Shown here: positions 37,481 through 52,587 of the stretch, piece after piece
Position numbering within the stretch: the stretch's first letter is position 1
Layout of the letters: each line of letters begins with the position of its first letter
Source: Piromyces finnis
Lineage: Eukaryota; Neocallimastigomycota; Neocallimastigomycetes; Neocallimastigales; Neocallimastigaceae
NCBI GenBank assembly: GCA_002104945.1
Contig: MCFH01000036.1
Span: 262,001 to 326,000 of the forward strand
Direction: 5' to 3'
Length of the DNA: 64,000 nucleotides
Translations under genes and position numbers: made by a program
The notes under the pieces: generated by a model
The model's database searches: none
The model's input: the letters and a program-made list of their open reading frames with translations, nothing else
Told to the model about the DNA's origin: nothing

Positions 37481-39350
37481 ATGGCAACTACAACAGAAAA
37501 TTCACTTGATTCTTTAAGAGTTTTATGTGGTACCTGGAATGTAGGTGGATTCCAACCAAAACAAATGGTTGAATCAAAAGACAAATTAGACTTATCAGGT
37601 TGGATTAAAGTTCCAGAAGTTGATTTTATTCCTGAAATTGTTGTATTAGGTTATCAAGAATTAATGAAACCAACTCAAAGTGTCCAAAAACCAAGAACTA
37701 TTTCTCAAATGGATAATTCTAATAAATTTATTGATACCATCCTTTATGAAAATTGGATTCCACATATTCATGATAGTCTTCAAAAAATATTTCCAAATGA
37801 AACTTATACTATTGAAGTTGTTCACAGATACTATGGTCTTGGTATTATTGTTTTAAAGCGAAGCCACAATAATACCTCAACTGAAGTTTTACATTCATCT
37901 TCTTCATCAGAAGGAACCACAAATGTCAATAGTCTTCATTATGACATTAAAAGCATTTCTATTGGTAGTGTTGGTACTGGTCTTTTAGGTTTTATTGGAA
38001 ACAAAGGTGCTGTATCTGTAGGTTTAGAATTAGATGTAGGCTTAAGTGAACCATTAAAGCCATGTTTCATTGCCACCCACTTGCATGCTTTCCCAGGATT
38101 TAATAATTTTGTTGAACGTAATGAACAAGTCAATTATATTCTTGATACTCTTGTTCTTACCAAGATTGAAAAGGTTGAAGCTGATAAAGCTATTAATGTT
38201 AATGATGGTAAAGAAGATTGGAAGTGGGTATTTTCTAGACAGCTTTCCAAAGATTTATATAGTAAGGTTCAAGATTACGATTTTACTGTTATTATGGGTG
38301 ATATGAATTATCGTTTATTACAAAAGAAGGGTGAAAAGCATCACACCCAAGTTACTAGCTTTGTTGAACAAAATAAATATGATGACTTATTAGTTTATGA
38401 TGAATTAAGACATATTCGTTCCCAAAAAACTTTTAGAGAAGTTAAGAAGAATCCAGAAGTTAATACAGCTCAAACCTCAGAAATAAGAAACAGAAATATT
38501 AACGATCAAAATACTCAACTAGAAAGTACTCATCATCACTCTGAATTATTATTTAGTGAACAATTCAAGACAGAAGATTATAAAAAGAGTTGGGAATTAA
38601 TTAATGCCTTAATGAATAATAACCCAAAGAAACTTTACAATCCATTTTTAGGTTTTTCTGAAGCTAAAATTGGTTTTCCACCAACATATAAATACAAGAC
38701 TACTAGTAAAGGTATTTTAATTATTAAAGTTTGATATATTATTTGAAAATACTTAGGCATATACATATTTATTCATTTATATAAACATTATATTTTCTAA
38801 TTATATAATATATTAATAATGTTATTATACAATAGCTCCATTTATTGATTACGACTACAAAACTTACGGTAAGCCAGTTTTCTCTGGAAAGAGAATTCCA
38901 GCATACACCGATAGAATTTTATTCAGAGTTCAACATAAAAAATTAGATTTTGATAATGTTGAATATTGGCAAAGCTACAATAAATCCGTCATTAATGTTA
39001 AACGTTATGGTACTGATAGACGTTTAATGTTAAGTGACCACAAACCAGTTAGTGTTTCATTAGATATTAATTGGAAATTATTAAGAAAATTCAATGACCA
39101 ATTCCCAAAGGTCGAAACCTCAAAGGGTAAAATAATTGAACTTCTAGAAGACGAATCTGAAGTTTTAAGTAAAGATGGAGATGATGAGACTCAAGCATTA
39201 ATTCCAACTGATAATTCTGATTACACAATTAACCCATTATCTATTAGTGCTTTAAAGGCCCAACGTATTATTGTAAAAAGTAAAGCACTTATTATTAATG
39301 TTGTTGTATGCACATGTTTATTATGTTACTTATATTTATTCAAATACTAA
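37481..39350 (+). CDS. Tail-anchored inositol polyphosphate 5-phosphatase (Inp54-like)
   Basis: Removes the 5-phosphate from phosphoinositides such as PI(4,5)P2. Two exons, 37481-38711 and 38836-39350, joined in phase 1; 581 residues. Catalytic motifs are complete: GTWNVGG (17-23), YQELMKPTQ (about 58), GFIGNKGAVSV (170-180), ATHLHAFPG with VERN (198-213), GDMNYRL (273-279), IPAYTDRIL (431-439) and LSDHKPV (476-482). There is no Sac1 domain and no SKICH, RhoGAP or PH domain. The final 23 residues hold a hydrophobic segment (ALIINVVVCTCLLCYLYLF) ending in KY, a tail anchor. Yeast Inp54 has the same layout and sits on the ER; I infer an ER or other internal membrane here. Inserts of Asn/Ser/His (about 128-150 and 325-352) are low-complexity. 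Substrate choice among PI(4,5)P2, PIP3 and soluble inositol phosphates cannot be read from the sequence. Confidence 0.95.
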
Positions 39351-40289
39351 ATATATTATATATAATTAATAAAACCACTATAAAAATTCAAAACTGAGCA
39401 AAAATAAACACAAAGCGATTCTCATTATTTATTAAACAAATAATTTATAATTTATATTTTATTCAAAAGTTATCATCTTTTGCATTAAAAATCATTAAAA
39501 TTAAAAAAAAAAAAAACAACTCTATTATAAATAATAATCAATCCTCGACAAAAAGACAATAAAAAATAAATAAAATGATATTAAAAAAATAATAAAAATA
39601 GACACTTTTCCCTATTATAAATATAAGCATCTTTTTAGTGTTTAATCTTTTTTTTTATTAATAGCTTAATATAAAAAATATTTTTTTCTTAATTATTAAG
39701 GTTTAATTTTATATTTGATAAATTGATAATATTAATCCAAAAGTGGCAAATATGTTATATAGCCACAAATTCTTATTTATTTATTTTTTTTTATTTTTTT
39801 TTTTTTCAATTGTGGATTAAAAAAATTTAATAATAATAATAAAAAAGTCCTTTAAGATTAAACCACCACTTTAACAGATAATATATAAATAAAATGATAA
39901 ATGAAATGAAAAAAAAAAGAAAATTAGAAATAAACATTTAATTTCTTCTTAGAAATATAAATATTCTTTAAGAAAGAATAAGAAAATAATTTTAACCCTT
40001 CTTTCTTTCTTTCTTTCTTTTTTTTTTTTAGTAATAATGGTTTAATCATTTGTTCATTATTATTTATTTTTATTCGATTTTTAATTTATATTTATTTAAA
40101 TTATCAATAATATTTTATTTATTATTATTATTATTGTTTTTTTTTAAATTGTTTAATTTTTTTTTATAATCTACATACATTTATATTCATTCTATTTATA
40201 CATTAGAATTGTAACTATCTTTTTTTGATATTAAGTATTTCATAAGAAAAAAACAAAACAAAACAAAGAAATACAATTTTAAAATAGAA
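39351..40289. other. Convergent spacer between the 5-phosphatase and VFA1
   Basis: 940 bp of 3' flanking DNA for two convergent genes. It contains a CTTT repeat (about 39999-40020) and a weak stem formed by GTGGC (about 39753) and GCCAC (about 39771). No gene was seen. Confidence 0.6.
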
Positions 40290-40642
40290 TTATCCAATTC
40301 TATTGCGAGGTGTTGAAGGGAATAGTTGCATTAATTCATTTGCTTTTTTCTTATCGGACCTTTGCTTATGTGATTGAACCCTTAAATACATGAACTCTCT
40401 TTGAAGTTTTACTTTTACTGTACCATTTGTTAAAAGTTCATTACTACCAGCGTTGAAATCAGGTTTTTGTGGTTGTTTGTCAAAAAAGCTCATTAAACCT
40501 GCCTTTTTTTTGGCTTCTTCTCTTTCTTGTTGCCATTTCTTTTCTGCATCAATACGAGCTTGTTTTTCAGCTTCGGAATATATTCTGGTACAAAATGAAC
40601 TATCATTTATATGGTTTTTACATACATAAAACCAATCTTTTG

Positions 40643-40677
<35 letters not shown>

Positions 40678-41249
40678 CGTTTATATATATTTTTAAAAAT
40701 AGCATAAAGAATCAGGTACATTGAAATATTGAGACATTTGGGTTAAGCATATGTATATTAATTGTTTATATTATTAATATTATAAATACAATCATAAAAG
40801 AATATATAAATACAAATCAATAAATTCTTCCGATATTAGAAATGTCTAACATTAAAAACAAAGAAAATTATAAATTAATTTTTGGAATTTAAATGTACCT
40901 TGAGAAGAATGAAGGAAGTAATTGGTTGGCTTTATATATAATTTTATTAGTGTTATTTTATATGGATAAAATAAATATATTATTTTCAACATTATTTGAA
41001 ATTTAATTTCGGAATGGATATAGTTTTATTATATATATTATTTGATATTTAATAATATTAATATAACCATACTTTATAGCATACAAAACAAGATCCTTCT
41101 CTATCCCTTGCAACTCTAAATATATATTCTTTATTTGATAACACATTAATGACATTGTAATAAATTACATTTAAATAGTATTATAAAATTACTTGAATAA
41201 TTATACCATTATAAAATAATGGAGTATTTGGATTGTTTCTTTGAGCCAT
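40290..41249 (-). CDS. VFA1: VPS4-associated protein 1 (Vfa1) family
   Basis: Vfa1 binds the MIT domain of the ESCRT ATPase Vps4 at endosomes and stimulates it. Four exons: 41249-41207, 41128-41073, 40929-40899, 40645-40290; 161 residues. Motifs: YIFRVARDREGSCFVCYKP (16-34), DWFYVCKNHINDSSFC (47-62), then a long Lys/Glu/Ala-rich helix and a C-terminal helix ending in ANELMQLFPSTPRN. Cys28, Cys31, Cys52 and His55 form a CxxC...CxxH set able to bind zinc. The protein is shorter than the yeast one (about 200). The 5' exons are tiny (43, 56 and 31 nt) and appear only after splicing. On the coding strand the last acceptor follows about 31 consecutive A instead of a pyrimidine tract, so unspliced reading would create a false poly-Lys start. 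The family is known chiefly from fungi, supporting a fungal source. Confidence 0.92.
40647..40677 (-). repeat. 31-nt homopolymer adjoining a 3' splice site
   Basis: A T run on the plus strand, A on the transcript, ends directly at the AG acceptor of the last VFA1 exon (exon begins 40645). It takes the place where a pyrimidine tract is expected. Length is likely to vary between alleles and to be unreliable in sequencing. Confidence 0.8.
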
Positions 41250-41303
41250 ATTTTTTATTATATATTTTTTATATTATATATATTATATCCTATTGTTAAA
41301 ATT

Positions 41304-41340
<37 letters not shown>

Positions 41341-42459
41341 TATTTCTAAAAATATATAATGTAATGAATAATTGTTAAAAATTGTAAATAAAAATTAATT
41401 TTATAATGTATATATTTAAACAATTATATTGTTGTATGTATATTTCAATAGAATGAAAATTATTTTATTTTGATTTTTTTTATAAACTATTGTTAAAAAT
41501 AATATGCAAAATAAATTTTATATTACCCAATGGATGTTGTTTTTAACTAATTTCTTTTTGATTTTTACTTAATTCATTTTCAAAACACCTTTTAACAAAA
41601 TAATTTTATTTATTTATTATTTATGTTTTAATTTTTATAATTGTTATTTTAATTTATTTTATTATAAAATTATCCAATACCTTTTCATGATTTACCATAA
41701 AAATTTAAATCAAAGTAAATTTAAAATTATTTTTTGATAAAAGAAAAGAAATTTCTTAAAGGCAAATTATATAAAAGAATTATATTTATGAATTGATGTG
41801 TATATATATATTTATTTTTTGAGTGAAATAAAGTAATAGGAAAACAGGAATAGATATTAAGTTTTGATAAATAAATAGTAATTTTTAGAATTTTAATGTT
41901 TTTATTAAGAAAATAAAATTGAATACAAAACAAATAAATAATAAAAAAAATATTTCAACAAAATTTCACATCCATTAACCTAATTTTAATTTAGAAATTA
42001 CATATAAATTTAAGAAGAATATCCTTTTTTTGATTTTTTTTTAAAAAAAAAACAAACAAAAAAACGAAAAAACTCATTACTCATTTTGGTTTATAATCTT
42101 TTATTAAATAAAAAATATTATCAAAATTTTGAAGAAAAATATATTAAATTCCATATATAAATGAAATTTAAAAATAATAATTAAACAGACTTTGAAGCAA
42201 TCTAAAATTTTAATAAGCAATTTTCAATAAAAATTTAATATAATTGTTTGTAAAATTGTAAATATATTCTATCATTTAAAATACATAATTAGCCATTATA
42301 AATTTTTAAAGTAATACAAAATTAACTCATTCTTTAAATTATAATAGACATTATCATCAACATTTAAAAATATACTCAATTTTTTATTTTTATTTTTATT
42401 TTTTATATTTTTTTTTTCATAAAATAAAAAATAAGAAATTCAGCTTTTAATTATAGAAG
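41250..42459. promoter_or_regulatory. Divergent promoter region of VFA1 and GCN5
   Basis: 1.2 kb between two divergent start codons. It holds a 33-T run at 41305-41337, about 55 bp from the VFA1 start, and otherwise featureless AT-rich DNA. The open frame at 41727-41933 (minus) is low-complexity and unsupported. Called promoter by orientation only. Confidence 0.5.
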
Positions 42460-45393
<2,934 letters not shown>

Positions 45394-46217
45394 AAAAAAT
45401 ATAATAATATAAATTATATATATATTTTACTTTAAATTTGGTTTATCTATATATTTATACATATATAATAAACTATTGTATATATATAAAATAAAAGTAT
45501 TTAAAAAAATACTAATAGAATAATACCATTACGATGTATATCAACCATAGAACAATATATTATGATAAATAAAATTGATTAATTTATATGTTTTAACTGT
45601 AGGGTTTAAAAATATCAAATCAATTGAATTTTACGAAACTTTATTATGTATTAGGAGGTTTTTCTCATAAATTACTATAAACTAAATGAAAGCAATGTAA
45701 AAGTATGATAAATGCAATAAATGTATTTTATTTTAAGAAAAAACATAAATTTTATTAATCTTTTAAAATATTAATATATCGATATTGAATTTTTTATTAA
45801 AATATTAGAATATATTCATTAAACAGTTGAATATTTTCAATAATATAGTGTATACTTTATTAATTTATAAATAAAGTATTATTAAAAAGATATGAATAGT
45901 AACTTTTTAAAAATATTTTTTTTATTTCATAAAAAGATTTTTTTTGAAATTTTATTAAAAATTTCATTATCACATTTATAGAAACTTTAAATTATAATAA
46001 AAGCTAAGATTTTAATAATTAAATATTTTTTTGATTTTTTAAATAAAATTGAATATTTGATTGGTTAAAAAAGATTTTTTTTTTTAAAAATTTTTATTAA
46101 ATTTTAAACTTTTTATTATAAAAGATTTTTTTCTTTGCAAGAAATAAAAATAAAATAAAAAGTATACAGAGTAAATTTATTTTATTTCAACAATAAATAA
46201 ATATATATATATAAACT
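45394..46217. promoter_or_regulatory. Spacer from GCN5 to SSZ1 with the SSZ1 promoter
   Basis: 824 bp between two genes on the same strand. The right half should hold the SSZ1 promoter; a TATATATA stretch ends 8 bp before the ATG. I see no gene and no other structured element. Confidence 0.5.
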
Positions 46218-48358
46218 ATGTCTAAGGAAACTTGTTGGATAGGTCTTAGTTTAGGTAGAGATAATGCTACATTATCTACTACTTCTGTGGTAAATTTCAT
46301 TATTCAAAATATAATAAATTAATGTTAATTTTGAAAAAAAGTAAAAGAAATTTTGGTTTTCATCGAAAAAATTATTATTAAATTATTTTGGAAATTTTGT
46401 CAATAGAAAATATTTGAGCTTAACTAATAAATAATAAATCAAGATATATAATTATATTATTAATTAACTTTTTAATGTTTAATTATTATATAATAAATTT
46501 TAATTTTAATTATATTTATATAGACTGATAATGTTGATATTATTGCAAATGAAGATGGTGACCGTTTAATTCCAGTTTGCGTTTCTTTTGGTCAACAAGA
46601 CTTTGTATGAATAATTAAATTAATATTTACAATGATATTGGAAATTAATATATATAATATAATTAGTAATTATTCTAAATAAATTTATTAAAAATATATT
46701 TATGTGTTATGTTTTTTTTTTTTATATTATATTATTTATGTTAAAAAAAATTTAAAATAAAATAGTTAATCGGTACTCAAGCTAAGAATCAATTAGTTTT
46801 CAATTCTAGAAATACAATCCAACAATTTATTGATATCATCGGAAAGAAGTAAATATTTTGTTATTTTAAGATTTATAGTTTTTTCATTAAATGAATATAT
46901 ATTTTATAAAAAAAAAAAAATAACAACAAACAAAAATTTAATTTTTAAATTGATTGTATATAATTAAAATATTATAAACTAATAATTCTAAAATTACTAA
47001 TTATATCATTATCAATGAAAAGCTATGATGAAATCGAAAACAGAGATGCTAAATTAGATGAAAATGAAGGCAAACCAGTTTACAACATTGAAATCTATCC
47101 ACCATACGATGAAGAAAATGAAGAAGAAGAAGTTGAACCAGAAATTAAACAATTTACTCCAGAAGAAATTTCTATTAGATATTTAGAAAATTTAAAAAAG
47201 AGTGCTGAAAATTTCATTGGTAAGGAAATTGAAGGTTGTGTTGTATCTGTTCCAATTTCAAAAATTCAAAATGATGACACTAGTGCTTTAAAGGATATTT
47301 TACATAAAGCTGGTTTTAAATATGTTCAAGCTATCAGTGAACCAGCTGCTGCTGTTTTAGCATACCTTGATAAAAATGGAGAAGAAGATACTTTATGTGA
47401 TAAAAACATTGTTATTGCTGATTTAGGTGGCAGAAGTTTCAAGTCTTGCCTTGTTAAGAACAGTTATGGTATTATTACTGTTTTATCTCAAGAAGAATGT
47501 CCAATTGGTGGAAAGGACTTTGATGATATTTTAATCAACTATTTCAAGAATGAATTCAAGAAGAAGAATCACATTGATATTGATGATAATAAACGTGCTC
47601 TTACCAAGTTAAGACTTGCTAGTGAAAAAACCAAGAGAACTCTTTCTCGTACAAGCAGTACTACTTGTAGTGTTGATTCTTTAGCTGAAGGTATGGATAT
47701 GCATTGTACCATCAACAAGATGAGATTTGATATGCTTTCCAACAAATTAATCAATGAATGTTTAAATACTATTGAAGATACTATTGATAATTCAAATGTT
47801 GACTTTGAAGAAATTGATGAAGTTATTATTATTGGTGGTGCATCTCGTATGCCAAAGTTCCAATCTAAGGTTGAATCTTTATTTGAAGAATACACTAAGA
47901 TCAAAAATGATATCGAACCAGATGAAGCTATAGCTTATGGTTGTGCTATTCAAGCTAAGCTTTTAAGTGAAAATATTGATAAACCAGAATACAAGAAATT
48001 ATTAGAAGATAATGAAATTAAACTTCCACATCTTACTCAATCTCTTGGTATTGAAGATACCAATGGTGATTTTATACCAATTGTTCCAAAGAACACTGTT
48101 TTACCAGCTACTCGTTTTATTGAAGTTGATAATACCAATACCCCATTATATTTTGCTTTCTACCAAGGAGAAAGTGAAGTTGCTTCCGAAAATAAATTAG
48201 TTTCTCAAGTAGTGATTGATGACTTTGTTATTGAAGGTGGTGAACCAAAAGAAGGTGAAAAGATCAGCATTAGAATTAATTTATCACCAGAAAATCTTGT
48301 CATTAATGCTCAAAATAAAGCTACTAAACAATCCACTAAAATCAGTATTAAAATATAA
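46218..48358 (+). CDS. SSZ1: SSZ1-type atypical Hsp70 (ribosome-associated complex)
   Basis: Ssz1 pairs with the J-protein zuotin in the ribosome-associated complex, which helps Ssb-type Hsp70 fold nascent chains. Four exons: 46218-46289, 46524-46604, 46766-46848, 47023-48358; 523 residues, close to yeast Ssz1 (538) and human HSPA14 (509) and well short of true Hsp70 (about 640). The nucleotide-binding domain shows VDIIANEDGDRLIPVCVSFG, SRNTIQQFIDIIGKK, GCVVSVPISK, AISEPAAAVLAYLDK, IADLGGRSF (about 211), LSQEECPIGGKDFDD, and EVIIIGGASRMPK (about 349). The first phosphate loop reads GLSLGRDNATL instead of GIDLGTT, as in non-hydrolysing Ssz1 proteins. The C-terminus ends after a shortened beta-sandwich with no lid and no EEVD tail, so it is not a canonical SSA/SSB chaperone. 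An acidic insert (about 97-115) is local. Convergent with CNOT10. Confidence 0.93.
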
Positions 48359-49013
48359 AATGCTGTTATAGAATTTTAAGATTAAAAAATAAACAAGTAA
48401 CAGCAACAACAATAAAAATAAAACATGAAAGGCAATTAGAGATTTTATAAAATTTTATCAAAAGTAATTATTCAAATCATAGAATATCAGTTTAATATAA
48501 TATTTAATTATATAGTTTAAAAAAAAAATAAAAGAATAAAATAAAGTATTTATATCTATTAATTTTTAAATAAAAAAAAAAAACAAAAAATAAATAAATA
48601 TTAAATATAATTTAAAACCTTTTTCAACTTTTTTTTGGTTATGAATTAAATTATTAAAAAATTTATTATTTTTGTCCTTTTATATATAATATTTTTTTAA
48701 TTTTCATTTATATATATATATATTTCATGTGTACACCAGGTTTATTAAAGTTATTTATAGATTATTATATTGAATATACATTCATATAGAAAATCAAAAA
48801 GAAGAAAAAGAAAAAAAAAGATTTATACGGAAATGGAAAAAAAAAAGACATTAGAATAATTAATTAAAAAAAAAAACAAGTATTATATGTATAAAAACTA
48901 AATATATAAACAAATAATACTAAATAAATACAATAATAATAATAATAATAATAATTATAATAATAATATAAAATTCCTTTATATTATTATTATTATTATT
49001 ATTAAAAATTTTT
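48359..49013. terminator. Convergent 3' region with an AAT/ATT hairpin
   Basis: 655 bp between the stops of SSZ1 (plus) and CNOT10 (minus). Next to the CNOT10 stop, an AAT repeat (48931-48969) faces an ATT repeat (48981-49003) across an 11-nt spacer, so transcripts from either strand could fold into a hairpin of about 20 pairs. It could mark the end of transcription for both genes, but that is inference from position. Confidence 0.4.
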
Positions 49014-50379
49014 TTAAGATAAATGTATTAATGCAGATTCATAATCTTTTCTTTTCATATCAATCCACGTTTGAATCATTTTTGCATCTGTTAGGAAAGA
49101 TTGTGCATTTAAAACAAAGGAATTCTCGGATGGTTCATAACTTTTAATACCCTTTGCTAAAATGTCTATATCTGATGGTGGTAATGACATATCATTATCA
49201 ATGGCTATAGATGGTAATGAATCATTTTTTAAATATGAATAAGCTAAAATGTAAAAACGTTTTAAACTTAATTCTGCTTCTGTAAGAATTTTTTCTTGAA
49301 TATTTTGTTGACCATATACTGACCAGCATAAAGTACTGGCTTGACAAAGGAAAAGTATAGCTTTAATGTTTGGATCTATTGGAGTATCTTTTGGTATCAC
49401 ATTAGTAGAAATCATGTTATATGCTTCATTGTATAATTTAAATCCAATTAATGCTTGTGAAATATAAATTTTGGCAATAATATATCTGTAAAATATTTAT
49501 TATTATTATTATTATTATTATTTTTTTTTTTTAATTATATATTAGTAATTTAAAATATTATTAACTTAATATCTCATAATATTATTAAAATAATAAAAAA
49601 TTTATATTAGTAACTCACAATGTAAATGGAGAAACACCTAAAGTTTTACATATTTCATCATTTTGATCATTTTTGAAATCATTGACATCAACTAATAAAA
49701 AGTCATTTAACATGGTCAATACTAAATCATATTGCTTATATTCTAAATAAATATAAGCAACATTTAATTTTAAAATATCCATTAAAATTTTTAACTCATT
49801 ATCTGTGAATAAGGATTGACTTGGTTTACTGATTCTATTTTCACCATTGGCATCTATTTCATTTATAGAAAGACCATCCATAGAAAGAGAATCAAGTCTT
49901 AACTTTTCAATTAGTGTAATATTTTTTTGGAAACATTTAAAACTATGATTCAATAATTCTTTTGGTTCTTCTGGAATAGTTTCTGGTAATTGATAATTTG
50001 AAAAGTTTGTACTAATTTTAATAAAATAAAATAAAATAATATAAATAATATAAATAAATATTAATAAGATTAATTAAAATAAATAAATAAAAAAAAAAAA
50101 AAAATTAATATGAATATAGTATTACATTTTATTTAGTTCTTTAAATTCATTATCTTCACCAAGTGGAGAAATTGTTCTTGCTTTATTATTAATAAAACCA
50201 TATATAATTTCTGGTGAAATTCTATATACCTTCATAATATTTTTTGGATCAGTTGAATATGTCTATTTTTAATAATAATAATAAAAAAAAAAGTTTTGAT
50301 TAATATTATTAATTTAAATAGTTAATTATTATTATTATTATTATTATTGTTGTTGTTGTTGTTGTTGTTGTTGTTTTTG

Positions 50380-50413
<34 letters not shown>

Positions 50414-52270
50414 GATATTCTTTATATATTTATATTATTACCTTATTTCTATAAATTCTTAAAAAGATTTCACCTGCACGTAACCAATAAAATATATTTT
50501 CTAAAGATATAGTATCGTTTTTATCTTGTCTTCTATCTTGCAATAAACATTTAATGGCCATTTCAAAATTGTTATGAATCATATATTGTAATTCTAAATT
50601 ATGTAATATTGATGGTAACTTTTTTATTTCTTTTGATTCAAATTTATTATATTTCCGATTATAATGTATTAAAAAGTTAATAATAATATTTAATATTATT
50701 TATTAATAGAATATATAATGACAATATTAAAAACAAAATATTTACTGTATTCATCAGAAGTTTTATTTTCTATTAATGATTCTTTATCTTCTTCAGTTTG
50801 TTTTCCATTTTGATCTTGTTCAGTAGATTGTTCTAACTGTTGTTCAGTTTGATTTTCCTGTTTCTTATCTTCTTCTTGATCATTTTCTTCGATTTGTCCC
50901 TTTAATTGTTGCTCTTTTAATAATTGTTCATTTTCTTTTAATGCCTTTAAAAAGAAGTTTTCTGCTAATGAATACTTCTTTTCTTGATAACTAACACAAC
51001 CTAAATTATTATAAATATAATCTTCACCTCGAGGTTGTGATGCTAATAGGCTAAAGGATTCTTTCATGTTTTCATCATTGTATGCCAATGTTGCATTTAA
51101 ATTATTGATTACATTTTCAAGTTGATAATAATTGTTTTGTGCTTCTCCCATTTCTTTTTTATCTTTATCGGATCCATTAGAACTCATAAAATCAGCTGCA
51201 ACCATTTCTTCCTCATTTATTGGTTCTACAGAAAGTGGTTCATTTTGATTAATTCTTAATGATAATTCCATATTTTTCTTTGCTTCATCTAATTCATTAT
51301 TTTTAATATTAATTCTTGCCTTTTGATAGTAGTAAAAAGCATTGAATGTATTGAATTTTGAAGGAAGAGCAGCTTTAATATCTGGTGAGGTAATGTTAAT
51401 ATTCTTTAATAGAACAGTTGATAAACTTAATGAACTGACATTTGAATCATTGTACTCATTTTTATCAATATCACTTTTACTACTGGAATGATCAATGTCC
51501 TTTAAAGAAGAGTTTATAGATGAATCACCGTCTTCATTTTCCATGCATTTCATTTCTTCTATATTTCTCTTATAAATTTTTTGGGATAACTCAAGAACAG
51601 CTATAGCCTTTTCACTATTGCCTAATTCCAGGTATAAATCTATTAAGAGAAAACTAATTTTAAGAGCTATATAATCATCCAATGCTTCTATATTACTAAA
51701 AGATGGTTCTAATAATTCTACAGCTTCTTTATATTTTCTTTCATTAAAATAAATGACTGAAGTGTTATACAATTCATATATAATGTCAGATAAAAGTAAC
51801 GGAAGATTGGAAAGTTTCAAAGAATCTTCTTCCATATCATCTTGATTATCAGCTAAATCTAAATCAAGCTCATTTACACTTTCTTTTTCCAATGATTTTT
51901 CGCTATTATCTTGATTTTGTGAGACAATTTCATTATCGATTTCTTTATTTTTTTGACTAGTTAAATATCCATTTAATTCAAAATTATTTAATAAATCATT
52001 ACTATCATTTAAAAATTTTATAATATCCAATTTATTATTATCTATTATTTCTTTATTTTCATTGATAGTCTTTTGCAATATTTCATTCAATGCTTCTTTT
52101 TGTTTCTTTTCTTGTTTATAGTAATATTCTGCAACTGCTAAATTATGTAAAATTTTTGGATCATCACTATTAGATTTTAATAATTCCTTAAGAATAATGA
52201 TACAATCTTTATAATTTTTATTTTGAAAATTGATTGTAGCTAACTGTACTAATTCTTCACTGGATGACAT
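49014..52270 (-). CDS. CNOT10: CNOT10-like subunit of the CCR4-NOT complex (TPR protein)
   Basis: CNOT10 is a tetratricopeptide-repeat subunit of the CCR4-NOT deadenylase, acting with CNOT11 in a module on the NOT1 N-terminus. Five exons: 52270-50746, 50629-50442, 50262-50126, 50011-49619, 49485-49014; 904 residues. TPR units are visible: ELVQLATINFQNKNYKDCII, DPKILHNLAVAEYYYK, ELYNTSVIYFNERKYKEAVE, LLIDLYLELGNSEKAIAVLE, FYYYQKARINIKNNELDEAK, YIYNNLGCVSYQEKKYSLAE, LELQYMIHNNFEMAIKCLLQ then FYWLRAGEIFLRIY, and near the end VAYIYLEYKQYDLVLTML. The order and the AVAEYYYK and FYWLRAGE segments match CNOT10. Acidic Ser/Glu/Gln inserts (about 100-150 and 460-505) make it longer than the human protein (744). 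The start gives MSSSEELVQLA. The second exon's acceptor is the least certain border. Confidence is high for TPR protein and good for CNOT10. Confidence 0.85.
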
Positions 52271-52542
52271 ATTTTATGCTAATTAATTATTTTTTCTTAT
52301 GATTTTGTTAAACAAAGGAAATAAAAAGAGTTTGTTTTTAATAGATTTATTTCTATAAACTTTATTATTAGAATTATAACCTTTTTCTTTTTCCTTTAAA
52401 TTTTAGAATACTACTATTTAATTTTAAATAAAAGTTATTTATCTTTTAATGGAAATGGTATAAAAATAATTTGATAATCTACTTTTATTTACTTTTAAAA
52501 ATGTATTAATTTAATTGAAATTAAGTATAGTATAGTATTGTT

Positions 52543-52587
<45 letters not shown>

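Noticed and set aside
40290-40721. VFA1 reading from an ATG at 40721 with a poly-Lys stretch
   Set aside because: The Lys run is the intron's A tract. Upstream exons carrying the conserved YIFRVARD and CFVCYKP motifs give the proper N-terminus.
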